Below, piece after piece: positions 18,195 through 26,242 of a stretch of DNA of 64,000 nucleotides. Source of the DNA: Scandinavium vulneris_A (GTDB lineage: Bacteria > Pseudomonadota > Gammaproteobacteria > Enterobacterales > Enterobacteriaceae); contig JBKGRZ010000005.1 of assembly GCA_046518185.1 (NCBI GenBank), positions 124,001 to 188,000 on the forward strand, given 5' to 3'. Under the pieces are notes generated by a model that saw only the letters and a list, made by a program, of their open reading frames with translations, was not told where the DNA came from and did no database searches. The position numbers and the translations under genes are program-made. The first letter of the stretch is position 1; every line of letters begins with the position of its first letter.

Positions 18195-18890
18195 ATGAAA
18201 CACGATCATTTTGTTGTGCAAAGTCCGTCGGCACCGGCGAAACAACTGCTGTTGCTGTTTCATGGTGTGGGCGATAACCCAGTGGCGATGGGACAGATTG
18301 GCATCTGGTTTGCGCCGTTGTTCCCGGACGCGCTGATTGTCAGCGTCGGTGGCGTTGAGCCGTGCGGCCCGACGGGTCGGCAGTGGTTTTCGGTGCAGGG
18401 CGTAACGGAAGAAAACCGTCAGCAGCGTGTCGATGCCATCATGCCGACCTTTATCGATACCGTGCGCCACTGGCAGAAAGAGAGCGGCGTCAGCCCACAG
18501 GCCACCGCGCTGATTGGTTTCTCGCAGGGGTCTATCATGTCGCTCGAAAGCACCAAAGCCGCGCCGGGTCTCGCATCACGGGTGATTGCCTTCAATGGGC
18601 GTTTCGCCACGTTACCGACACAGGCCAGCACCGCGACCACCGTGCATCTGATTCACGGTGGTGAAGACCGGGTGATTGATTTGGCCTATGCGGTAGCGGC
18701 TCAGGAAGCGCTCATCCAGGCTGGCGGCGACGTTACCCTGGATATCGTCGACGAGCTTGGGCACGCGATAGATGACCGCAGCATGCAGCTCGCACTCGAT
18801 CACCTGCGCTTCACCGTGCCGAAGCACTATTTCGACGAAGCGCTCAGCGGCAGCAAGCCGCAGGACGGGGATATCGTTGAGTTTCTGTAA
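18195..18890 (+). CDS. ypfH: Alpha/beta-hydrolase esterase YpfH
   Basis: 231-residue serine hydrolase of the phospholipase/carboxylesterase family. The nucleophile elbow is GFSQGS (about 112-117), with acid and histidine residues in HGGEDRVIDL (about 155-164) and ELGHAID (about 189-195). E. coli YpfH has been characterised as an esterase on short acyl substrates; natural substrate unknown. ATG has AAGGAG upstream. Cytosolic (no signal peptide). Confidence 0.93.
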   Translation: MKHDHFVVQSPSAPAKQLLLLFHGVGDNPVAMGQIGIWFAPLFPDALIVSVGGVEPCGPTGRQWFSVQGVTEENRQQRVDAIMPTFIDTVRHWQKESGVSPQATALIGFSQGSIMSLESTKAAPGLASRVIAFNGRFATLPTQASTATTVHLIHGGEDRVIDLAYAVAAQEALIQAGGDVTLDIVDELGHAIDDRSMQLALDHLRFTVPKHYFDEALSGSKPQDGDIVEFL

Positions 18891-18954
18891 ATGGAAAACG
18901 CTCAGGTGGATGGCTGGGTGTTAGCCCTACCTGCAGTCAGCTATCAGACCCAAT

Positions 18955-18980
18955 AAAAAAGCGCCCATCGGGCGCTTTTC
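18955..18980. terminator. Bidirectional terminator between ypfH and ypfN
   Basis: GCGCCC-ATC-GGGCGC hairpin with A6 before it and TTTT after it, so it can serve both converging genes. Confidence 0.85.
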
Positions 18981-18989
18981 ATGTTTTGC

Positions 18990-19181
18990 TTAAGGCTTCT
19001 TCTTCGGCCACTCGTCGTCGTCATCCCATTTATCGTTGAAATCACGATGCGGGGGAAGGTCCGGCTTGTTTGCCAGAAACTTTTTATGGTCAACGCGCTT
19101 GAGATCTTTGATGACGTTTAGGATAACGCCCAACAAAAACACCAGCACCAGGATCCACCAATATTTAGCCAGCCAGTCCAT
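18990..19181 (-). CDS. ypfN: UPF0370 small membrane protein YpfN
   Basis: 63 residues, one membrane span near the N-terminus (about 7-23, WWILVLVFLLGVILNVI), then a charged tail rich in Lys, Asp and Trp. It matches the UPF0370 family found next to dapE in enterobacteria. Function is unknown. It follows dapE by 27 bp on the same strand. Confidence 0.93.
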   Translation of the reverse strand: MDWLAKYWWILVLVFLLGVILNVIKDLKRVDHKKFLANKPDLPPHRDFNDKWDDDDEWPKKKP

Positions 19182-19208
19182 GCCTGATACCTCTTCGAGT
19201 GATGCCGC

Positions 19209-20336
19209 TTACGCGACCAGTTGTTCCATGATCCGCTGATACATCCGGGCCAGAAGCTGCAGGTCGGCGGCGTTAACACATTCATTGATTTTATGAATAG
19301 TGGCATTCACCGGACCCAGCTCCACCACCTGTGCGCCCATCTGTGCGATAAAGCGCCCGTCGGAGGTGCCACCCGTGGTCAGCAGCTGCGGTTTAATTTC
19401 ATTATAGTGCTCAATGGCGTTCACTACCGCATCGACCAGCTTGCCGCGTCCGGTAAGGAACGGTTGGCCTGACACCCACCACTCTACGCTGTAGCGCAGC
19501 TGATGTTTCTCCAGCAGCGCCACGACCTTCTGTTTGATCATCTCGTCGGTCAGTTCGGTGCTGAAACGGAAGTTGAACTGCACGAACAGATCGCCCGGGA
19601 TGACGTTGTTGCTGCCGGTGCCAGCCTTGATATTGGCAATTTGCATGCTGGTCTGCGGGAAGAATTCGTTGCCCTGATCCCACTCGATCTGTACCAGCTC
19701 GTTGAGCATTGGTGCCGCGCGGTGAACCGGGTTATCCGCCAGGTGCGGATACGCCACGTGGCCCTGCACGCCATGAATGGTCAGGTTGCAGGTCATCGAG
19801 CCGCGACGGCCATTTTTGACCACGTCGCCGACCACTTCGGTGCTGGACGGTTCGCCGACCAGGCAGTAATCGAGACGTTCGTGGCGGGCCATCAGCGCTT
19901 CGACTACTTTGACGGTGCCGTGTGTGGCGCTGGCTTCTTCATCGGAGGTAATTAAAAACGCCAGACGGCCTTTATGGTGAGGATGCTGAGCAACGAAGCG
20001 CTCAGCCGCGACGACCATTGCCGCCAGCGAGCCTTTCATGTCCGCCGCGCCGCGACCGAACAGCATCCCGTCGCGGATGGTCGGTTCAAACGGGGGATTA
20101 ATCCAGCGGTCGGCATCGCCTGCTGGCACCACGTCGGTATGGCCTGCAAACGCGAGGGTTTCCCCTTTGCCGCGCCAGGCCCAGAAGTTCTGAGTATCGC
20201 CGAAGTCCATTGCTTCAACGGTAAAACCAATCGCACGCAGGCGCTCAATCATCAGCGCCTGGCAACCCGCATCATCGGGGCTAAGAGAAGGGCGGCGAAT
20301 AAGCTGCTGAGCCAGCTCAATGACCGGGCATGACAT
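19209..20336 (-). CDS. dapE: Succinyl-diaminopimelate desuccinylase DapE
   Basis: 375-residue dizinc hydrolase of the M20 family. It cleaves N-succinyl-LL-diaminopimelate in the lysine/peptidoglycan precursor pathway. First metal ligand His66 in FAGHTDVVPAGD; bridging Asp in the ADMKGSLAAM segment (about 98-107); catalytic Glu in SDEEASA (about 132-138). It starts 3 bp after the yffB stop, the same arrangement as in E. coli. Confidence 0.97.
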   Translation of the reverse strand: MSCPVIELAQQLIRRPSLSPDDAGCQALMIERLRAIGFTVEAMDFGDTQNFWAWRGKGETLAFAGHTDVVPAGDADRWINPPFEPTIRDGMLFGRGAADMKGSLAAMVVAAERFVAQHPHHKGRLAFLITSDEEASATHGTVKVVEALMARHERLDYCLVGEPSSTEVVGDVVKNGRRGSMTCNLTIHGVQGHVAYPHLADNPVHRAAPMLNELVQIEWDQGNEFFPQTSMQIANIKAGTGSNNVIPGDLFVQFNFRFSTELTDEMIKQKVVALLEKHQLRYSVEWWVSGQPFLTGRGKLVDAVVNAIEHYNEIKPQLLTTGGTSDGRFIAQMGAQVVELGPVNATIHKINECVNAADLQLLARMYQRIMEQLVA

Positions 20337-20339
20337 ACA

Positions 20340-20693
20340 CTACACCTCGTTAAACGTCTGGTAACTGGAATCGCTAAAACCCAGCAGCATAGGCTGACCG
20401 GGCGCGCAGAGCAATGGGCGTTTGATGATTGCCGGCATTTCGAGCATCAGCGCGGCGGCGGCATCGGCGTTAGTGATGCTGGCCCGCAGTGATTCATCCA
20501 GTTTGCGCCAGGTCGTGCCGCGCGTATTCAGCAGCGCTTCCCAGCCCAGTTCAGCGATAAACGTGTCGAGTAATGCACGGTCAAGGCCGTCTACCCGGTA
20601 ATCGTGGAAGCGGTAGTCCAGCTGATGGTCTTCCAGCCAGCGGCGGGCCTTCTTAATGGTGTCGCAGTTTTTAATGCCATACATCGTAATCAT
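20340..20693 (-). CDS. yffB: ArsC/Spx-family protein YffB
   Basis: 117-residue thioredoxin-fold protein of the ArsC/Spx family. N-terminal ITMYGIKNCDTIKKARRWL holds one cysteine (Cys10) in the position of the ArsC nucleophile. Glutathione-related reductase activity has been proposed for YffB, but its role is not established. First gene of the yffB-dapE-ypfN run. Confidence 0.92.
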   Translation of the reverse strand: MITMYGIKNCDTIKKARRWLEDHQLDYRFHDYRVDGLDRALLDTFIAELGWEALLNTRGTTWRKLDESLRASITNADAAAALMLEMPAIIKRPLLCAPGQPMLLGFSDSSYQTFNEV

Positions 20694-21036
20694 GATGAAT
20701 CCTTATGCGCTGTCGCAGGTGAATCGCTCATCTATTTTAATAAGACTGAAATCATACGTGAAATACCGCATAGACCCTACTTATCCGCCAGCAAAATATC
20801 AACCCACGTAAAGTGCCTGGAATTTCAGTTAAAACGCATAACCATGTGAATTCATGCGAAAGCATGGATGTTTCAAAATATTGCAGTAAATCACATTAAA
20901 GTTATGGCTATCGGCCATAGTGACTGTAAACCCCGTGGTACGGTGTCTGGTGACACTTCTCACAGTATTACGTTGCGTCATCTTCACAATTCCGGGCGGT
21001 TTTCGTACACTACCCACAATAATAAGAGAGGCTGTT
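20694..21036. other. 343-bp gap between yffB and ypfM
   Basis: This stretch holds the divergent promoters of yffB-dapE and ypfM. No open frame in it resembles a known protein. The 3' end holds the ypfM promoter candidate described separately; the rest is AT-rich with no repeat or RNA gene that I recognise. Confidence 0.6.
20983..21011 (+). promoter_or_regulatory. Sigma-70-like promoter of ypfM
   Basis: TTCACA (-35), a 17-bp spacer and TACACT (-10) end 25 bp before the ypfM ATG. Confidence 0.5.
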
Positions 21037-21096
21037 ATGATCGAACGTGAACTGGGTAACTGGAAAGATTTTATCGAAGATATGCTTCGTAAATAA
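21037..21096 (+). CDS. ypfM: 19-residue small protein YpfM
   Basis: Translates to MIERELGNWKDFIEDMLRK, one residue different from E. coli YpfM as I recall it (Asp for Val near position 15). AGAGAGG lies 6 bp before the ATG. The conservation of a 19-codon frame at the same place beside acrD supports a real gene. Predicted as an amphipathic helix; function unknown. Confidence 0.85.
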   Translation: MIERELGNWKDFIEDMLRK

Positions 21097-21156
21097 TCTT
21101 TTTGTGGGTAATGCGCGTACTGTTTAAACACATTTGTGCAACACCGCAGGAATAAT

Positions 21157-21184
21157 AAAAGGCGACCTCAGGTCGCCTTTTGCT
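21157..21184. terminator. Bidirectional terminator between ypfM and acrD
   Basis: AAAAGGCGACC-TCA-GGTCGCCTTTT hairpin with an A-run on one side and a T-run on the other; it can stop both converging transcripts. Confidence 0.85.
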
Positions 21185-21198
21185 TTTCATTGTTCAGC

Positions 21199-24100
21199 TT
21201 ATTGCGGCTTCTCTTTCAGCGGGAAGCGACGGCGCACTAATACGAAGAACAGCGGCACGAAGAAGATAGCCAGAACGGTGGCGGAAATCATCCCGCCGAT
21301 CACGCCAGTCCCGACCGCGTGCTGGCTGCCAGAGCCCGCGCCGGTGCTGGTGGCCATCGGCAGGACACCGAAGATAAACGCCAGCGAGGTCATCAGAATC
21401 GGACGCAGACGCTGGCGACAGGCATACAGCGTGGCCTCCAGCAAATCACGGCCTTTCTCATTCATCTCGTTGGCAAACTCGACGATCAGAATGGCGTTCT
21501 TCGCCGCGAGGCCGATAACCGTCAGCAGCCCCACCTGGAAGTAAACGTCATTTTCGAGCCCGCGCATCCAGGTGGCGAACAGCGCGCCGATAACCCCAAG
21601 CGGCACCACCAGCATCACCGAGAACGGCACTGACCAACTCTCATACAGCGCCGCCAGACACAGGAACACCACCAGCAGCGAAATTGCATACAGGGCCGGG
21701 GCCTGCGCTCCCGAGAGACGTTCCTGATACGACATCGCCGTCCATTCCAGACCAAAACCGGTCGGCAACTGGGTGACCAGGTTTTCCATGATTTGCATCG
21801 CGGTGCCGGTACTCACCCCCGGGGCGGCCTCTCCGACAATTTCCAGGGCGGAATAGCCGTTGTAACGCTCCAGACGCGGGGAGCCGGTTTCCCAGCGCGA
21901 GGTGGCGAAGGCCGAGAAGGGCACCATCCCGCCGTCGCTGTTACGCACATACCAATAGTTAATGTCATCCGGCAACATGCGATACGGCGCGGCGGACTGG
22001 ACGTACACTTTCTTGGTACGGCCCCGGTCCATAAAGTCGTTCACGTAATCCGAGCCCCATGCGGTTTGCATGGTGTCATTGATATCGTCAATCGACACCC
22101 CGAGCGCCTGCGCCTTGCGCTGGTCGATATCGATTTGCAGCTGCGGGCTGTCATCGAGGCCGTTATGGCGGACGCGGGTCAGTTGCGGATTATCGTTAGC
22201 AAGATCCAGCAGTTTGTCGCGTGCCGCCATCAGGGCGTCATGCCCCAGTCCGGCGTGATCCTGCAGCTCCATATCGAAGCCTGCCGAGCTGCCCAGGCCG
22301 CTGATCGCCGCTGGGCTGTTGGCAAATACGCGGGCTTCTTTAATGTCATTAAACGCTTTGGTGGCGCGTTCGATAATCGCAAACGAGGTGCCGGTTTTGG
22401 TATCGCGATCGTCCCAGTCTTTCAGGCGGATAAACATCCGCGCTACGTTCTGGCCGTTACCGCCGGGGCCGGAGCCGATAGTGGCAAATATCGATGCGAC
22501 GTTAGCCTGCTCATTTTTAAAGAAGTAGTCTTCGACCTTTTCCACTACTTTCAGCGTCTGTTGCTGGGTGGCACCGCTTGGCAGCTGGATGGAGGTCAGG
22601 AACATGCCGCGGTCTTCCTGTGGCAGGAAGGAGGTCGGCAGTTTGAGGAACAGGAACACCATCCCGCCGAGCAGCAGGGCGTAAATCAGGATCCAGCGCA
22701 GGCTGCGATGCAGGATTTTACCGACCCGCGTTTCATAGCGTTGGGCGCTTTTGTCGAACATCCGGTTGAACCAGCCGAAGAAGCCCTTCTGGCCGTGCTG
22801 TTCGCCCTTATGCAGCGGCTTGAGCAAGGTGGCGCACAGGGCAGGGGTCAGGATCATCGCCACCAGCACCGACAGTACCATTGCCGAGACAATCGTTACC
22901 GAGAACTGACGATAAATCGCCCCGGTGGTGCCGCCGAAGAAGGCCATCGGAATAAAGACCGCCGATAGCACCATCGCGATGCCGACCAGTGCGCCCTGAA
23001 TTTGTCCCATCGATTTGCGCGTCGCTTCTCGGGGCGAAAGCCCTTCGGTGGTCATGATGCGCTCGACGTTTTCCACCACGACGATGGCGTCATCCACCAG
23101 CAGGCCGATAGCCAGCACCATCGCGAACATCGTCAGGGTGTTTATCGAATAACCGAACGCGTACAAAATGGTGAAGGTGCCCATTAATACCACCGGCACG
23201 GCGATGGTCGGAATAAGCGTGGCGCGGAAGTTTTGCAGGAACAAATACATCACCAGGAACACCAGGGCGATCGCTTCCAGCAGCGTTTTCACCACGTCGT
23301 GAATCGAGGCTTTAACAAACGAGGTGGTCTCGTAGGCAATCTTGTATTCGAGCCCGTGGGGGAAGTACTGCGAGAGTTCATCGAGTCGGGCCAGCGTCGC
23401 TTCAGCGGTCTGCATTTCGTTGGCGCCGGAGGCGAGCTGGACCCCTAAGCCGGAGGCCGGTTTACGGTTATAGCGGCTCAGGTAATCGTAGTTTTCCGCA
23501 CCAAGTTCCACCGTGGCGACATCGCCCAGGGTGACCATTGAACCGTCTTTATTCACCCGCAGGGTGATATCGCGGAACTGCTGCGGGGTTTGCAGCAGCG
23601 ACTGGGCGTTGACCGTGGCGTTCAGCGCCTGTTTATTGACCGACGGTGTACCGCCCAACTGACCGACCGCCACCTGGGCGTTCTGTGAGCTGACCGCGTT
23701 GGTGACGTCCTGGGTGGTCATCTGGTAGCTATTGAGCTTCGCCGGATCGAGCCAGATGCGCATCGAATACTGTGAACCGTAGGCGCTGATGTTACCCACG
23801 CCGTTCACGCGGCTCAGCGGTTCCTGCACGTTACTGGCCACGTAGTCGGCGATATCCTGCTTATCCATGCTGCCATCCGTTGAGACGAAGGCAATGGTCA
23901 GAATATTGGTATCCCCGGTTTTACGCACCGTGACGCCCTGGTCCTGCACGGCCTGCGGCAGTTTTTTCAACGCCGACTGCAGCTGGTTTTGCACCTGCTG
24001 CATCGCTTCGTTCGGATCGGTGCCCGCGGCAAAGGTAATGGTGATCGTCGCCTGGCCGGCAGAGCTGCTCTGGGACGACATGTACATCATGTTATCGAGC

Positions 24101-24312
24101 CCGGTCATGTTCTGCTCAATGACCTGGGTGACCGTATTTTCAAGGGTCTGCGCGGAAGCACCGGGATAATTGGCGGTGATGCGCACGTTAGGCGGTGCGA
24201 GATCGGGATATTGCTCAACGGGTAAAGACAAAATGGCCAGCGTCCCCGTCAGACACAACAGGATAGCCAGCACCCAGGCAAAAATGGGGCGATCGATAAA
24301 GAAATTCGCCAT
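21199..24312 (-). CDS. acrD: RND multidrug efflux pump AcrD
   Basis: 1037 residues, the E. coli AcrD length. AcrD is the inner membrane proton/drug antiporter that works with AcrA and TolC and exports aminoglycosides, bile acids and other amphiphiles. Twelve membrane spans are arranged as two RND repeats with two large periplasmic loops. The proton-relay aspartates lie in the span GLLVDDAIVVVENVERI (about 403-419), the lysine in the span starting GLAAKNAILIVEFA (about 937). The terminator is at its 3' end and a BaeR-like box lies upstream. Unlike K-12, narQ is not the upstream neighbour. Confidence 0.97.
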   Translation of the reverse strand: MANFFIDRPIFAWVLAILLCLTGTLAILSLPVEQYPDLAPPNVRITANYPGASAQTLENTVTQVIEQNMTGLDNMMYMSSQSSSAGQATITITFAAGTDPNEAMQQVQNQLQSALKKLPQAVQDQGVTVRKTGDTNILTIAFVSTDGSMDKQDIADYVASNVQEPLSRVNGVGNISAYGSQYSMRIWLDPAKLNSYQMTTQDVTNAVSSQNAQVAVGQLGGTPSVNKQALNATVNAQSLLQTPQQFRDITLRVNKDGSMVTLGDVATVELGAENYDYLSRYNRKPASGLGVQLASGANEMQTAEATLARLDELSQYFPHGLEYKIAYETTSFVKASIHDVVKTLLEAIALVFLVMYLFLQNFRATLIPTIAVPVVLMGTFTILYAFGYSINTLTMFAMVLAIGLLVDDAIVVVENVERIMTTEGLSPREATRKSMGQIQGALVGIAMVLSAVFIPMAFFGGTTGAIYRQFSVTIVSAMVLSVLVAMILTPALCATLLKPLHKGEQHGQKGFFGWFNRMFDKSAQRYETRVGKILHRSLRWILIYALLLGGMVFLFLKLPTSFLPQEDRGMFLTSIQLPSGATQQQTLKVVEKVEDYFFKNEQANVASIFATIGSGPGGNGQNVARMFIRLKDWDDRDTKTGTSFAIIERATKAFNDIKEARVFANSPAAISGLGSSAGFDMELQDHAGLGHDALMAARDKLLDLANDNPQLTRVRHNGLDDSPQLQIDIDQRKAQALGVSIDDINDTMQTAWGSDYVNDFMDRGRTKKVYVQSAAPYRMLPDDINYWYVRNSDGGMVPFSAFATSRWETGSPRLERYNGYSALEIVGEAAPGVSTGTAMQIMENLVTQLPTGFGLEWTAMSYQERLSGAQAPALYAISLLVVFLCLAALYESWSVPFSVMLVVPLGVIGALFATWMRGLENDVYFQVGLLTVIGLAAKNAILIVEFANEMNEKGRDLLEATLYACRQRLRPILMTSLAFIFGVLPMATSTGAGSGSQHAVGTGVIGGMISATVLAIFFVPLFFVLVRRRFPLKEKPQ

Positions 24313-24383
24313 TGGAATCGGGACCTCATTACTCGTATTTTTTTGTTATGACAGGCGTTGAATACTGTAGCGGCAAGGCCTGG

Positions 24384-24401
24384 GCGAAACGTGGAGAAAA
24401 T
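24384..24401 (-). promoter_or_regulatory. Candidate BaeR box upstream of acrD
   Basis: Minus strand ATTTTCTCCACGTTTCGC agrees at 13 of 18 positions with the BaeR site TTTTTCTCCATAATTGGC that I recall for mdtA and acrD. It is 72 bp upstream of the acrD ATG. BaeSR activation of acrD is known in E. coli and Salmonella. Confidence 0.5.
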
Positions 24402-24542
24402 AAGGAGATAGTGTAAATTATGGTGCTACTTTTAAGCATAAATATACACAAACCCTTCCTGCTTCAAATTGAAACCAGCGTAACGACAAACGTTGCCACG
24501 ACGAGTAGACTGAAACGCAAATTCTGACGCCGTGGAGCCGTA

Positions 24543-25118
24543 ATGTCATTCAATATCGAAATTATCAAAGACAAAATCCTGTCGGAAAATTACTTCGTCC
24601 TGCGCAACATCACCTACGATTTGACGCGCAAGGATGGGGAAGTCATTCGCCACAAGCGTGAAGTTTACGATCGTGGTAACGGGGCGACCATCCTGCTGTA
24701 TAACCCACCGAAGAAAACTGTGGTGCTGGTGCGCCAGTTCCGCGTGGCGACCTGGGTTAACGGCAATGCGGACGGCAGGCTGATTGAAACCTGCGCCGGG
24801 CTGCTCGATGACGATGAGCCGGAAGCGTGCATTCGCAAAGAAGCGGTGGAGGAAACCGGTTATCGGGTTGACCAGGTGCGCAAAGTCTTCGAGCTGTATA
24901 TGTCTCCGGGCGGCGTGACCGAACTGGTGCATTTTTTTGTCGCTGAATACCACGAAAGTCTGCGCGCCACGGCGGGTGGCGGCGTCGAAGATGAAGATAT
25001 CGAGGTGCTGGAGATGCCGTTCGAACAGGCGCTGGCGATGGTCAAACGCGGCGAGATCCGCGACGGTAAAGCGGTCATCCTGCTGCAATATTTGCATACC
25101 AGCGGTTTAATGGACTAA
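24543..25118 (+). CDS. nudK: GDP-mannose pyrophosphatase NudK
   Basis: 191-residue Nudix hydrolase that cleaves GDP-mannose to GMP and mannose 1-phosphate. The Nudix box runs over about residues 85-107, with GLLDDDEPEACIRKEAVEETG as its core. Divergent from acrD; in K-12 aegA and narQ lie between, so they are missing here. ypfG follows in the same direction. Confidence 0.95.
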   Translation: MSFNIEIIKDKILSENYFVLRNITYDLTRKDGEVIRHKREVYDRGNGATILLYNPPKKTVVLVRQFRVATWVNGNADGRLIETCAGLLDDDEPEACIRKEAVEETGYRVDQVRKVFELYMSPGGVTELVHFFVAEYHESLRATAGGGVEDEDIEVLEMPFEQALAMVKRGEIRDGKAVILLQYLHTSGLMD

Positions 25119-25193
25119 TCCGATTGAGTAAGAGGTGGCCGCCAGGCGAGGATACGCGCAGTTTTAAGCGTCTTTCTGTTCTGGGGTCATCTC

Positions 25194-26240
25194 GTGTATC
25201 ACCGTCTCTTTTTCCTTTTGCTGCTGGTCGGGTTACCGTCGATGCTGACGTGGGCTGCGCCTGTGCAACAGGAATTCAGCGACTGGCAGGTCACCTGTAA
25301 CAATCAGAATTTTTGCACCGCGCGTAACGTCGGCCTACATCATGGCCTGGTGATGACCCTCACCCGCAGCGCGGGCGCACACAATGATTCCACCTTACGT
25401 ATCGAACTGGGTGGTCCGGAAAACGTGCTGCCCAAAATCGCGCCGATAGCGCCGCGTTTGCTGCTCGACGGTGCGCCGTTAAAGCTGCCGGGTGAACACT
25501 GGCAGATAACGCCATGGCATCTCAGCAGCACTGACAGCGCCACTATCAACGCTTTTCTCGAACACATTCAGGACGCGCAGGCGCTGACCCTGGTGCGGGG
25601 CACGCAAAACATCTCATTGCAGGGCCTCAAAGCGGCGCTGCTGTTTGTGGATGACAGGCAAAAGCGTGTCGGCAGTGAAACCGCGTGGATTGGCAAAGGC
25701 GACGATCCGCCGCTGAGCGTGCCGCCCGCCCCGGCGCTGAAAACGGTGGTGAAGGTGAATCCGACCCCGACGCCGTTCAGCCGCGAAGAGTTTAACGCAT
25801 TGCTTGATTACGGCACGATGCGCATGAACAACAGTCAGTGTTCGCTCGACCCACTGCGTCGTGAAGTGTGGGTCACACCGCTGACCGATGATAAAGCGCT
25901 GTTGATGCAAAGCTGTGAGTCGGGCGCGTACAACACCATCTATCGCGCCTGGCTGGTCACCCGACAGAAACCGTTTGTCGCGCAGGCCGTGCGGCTTCGG
26001 CTGCCGTTCCAGCCAGCGGACAGCGATGAACGCGAAATAGAATTGGTTAATCTGACCTTTGATGAAAAAACGCGAGAGTTAGCCACGCTGGATAAAGGCC
26101 GTGGTCAGGGCGACTGCGGGGTGCAAACGCGCTGGCGTTATGATGGCCAGCGCTTCCGCCTGGTGCGTTATGCCGGTCAACCGACCTGCGATAACTGGCA
26201 GGGGCCAGATGCCTGGCCCACTCTCTGGATAACAAGATGA
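25194..26240 (+). CDS. ypfG: DUF1176 periplasmic protein YpfG
   Basis: 348 residues with an N-terminal signal peptide (about 1-22, ending near TWAAP), consistent with the periplasmic DUF1176 family. Function is unknown. It has several conserved cysteines (for example QVTCNNQNFCTAR, about 33-45) that could form disulfides. The start is GTG at 25194 with GGGG about 7 bp upstream. Its stop is only 2 bp from the converging tktB stop, with no hairpin between. Confidence 0.88.
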   Translation: MYHRLFFLLLLVGLPSMLTWAAPVQQEFSDWQVTCNNQNFCTARNVGLHHGLVMTLTRSAGAHNDSTLRIELGGPENVLPKIAPIAPRLLLDGAPLKLPGEHWQITPWHLSSTDSATINAFLEHIQDAQALTLVRGTQNISLQGLKAALLFVDDRQKRVGSETAWIGKGDDPPLSVPPAPALKTVVKVNPTPTPFSREEFNALLDYGTMRMNNSQCSLDPLRREVWVTPLTDDKALLMQSCESGAYNTIYRAWLVTRQKPFVAQAVRLRLPFQPADSDEREIELVNLTFDEKTRELATLDKGRGQGDCGVQTRWRYDGQRFRLVRYAGQPTCDNWQGPDAWPTLWITR

Positions 26241-26242
26241 TA

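Noticed and set aside
21793..22968. 391-codon open frame on the plus strand
   Set aside because: Entirely antisense to acrD, whose protein is clear and full length; the frame is open because of high GC and has no family resemblance.
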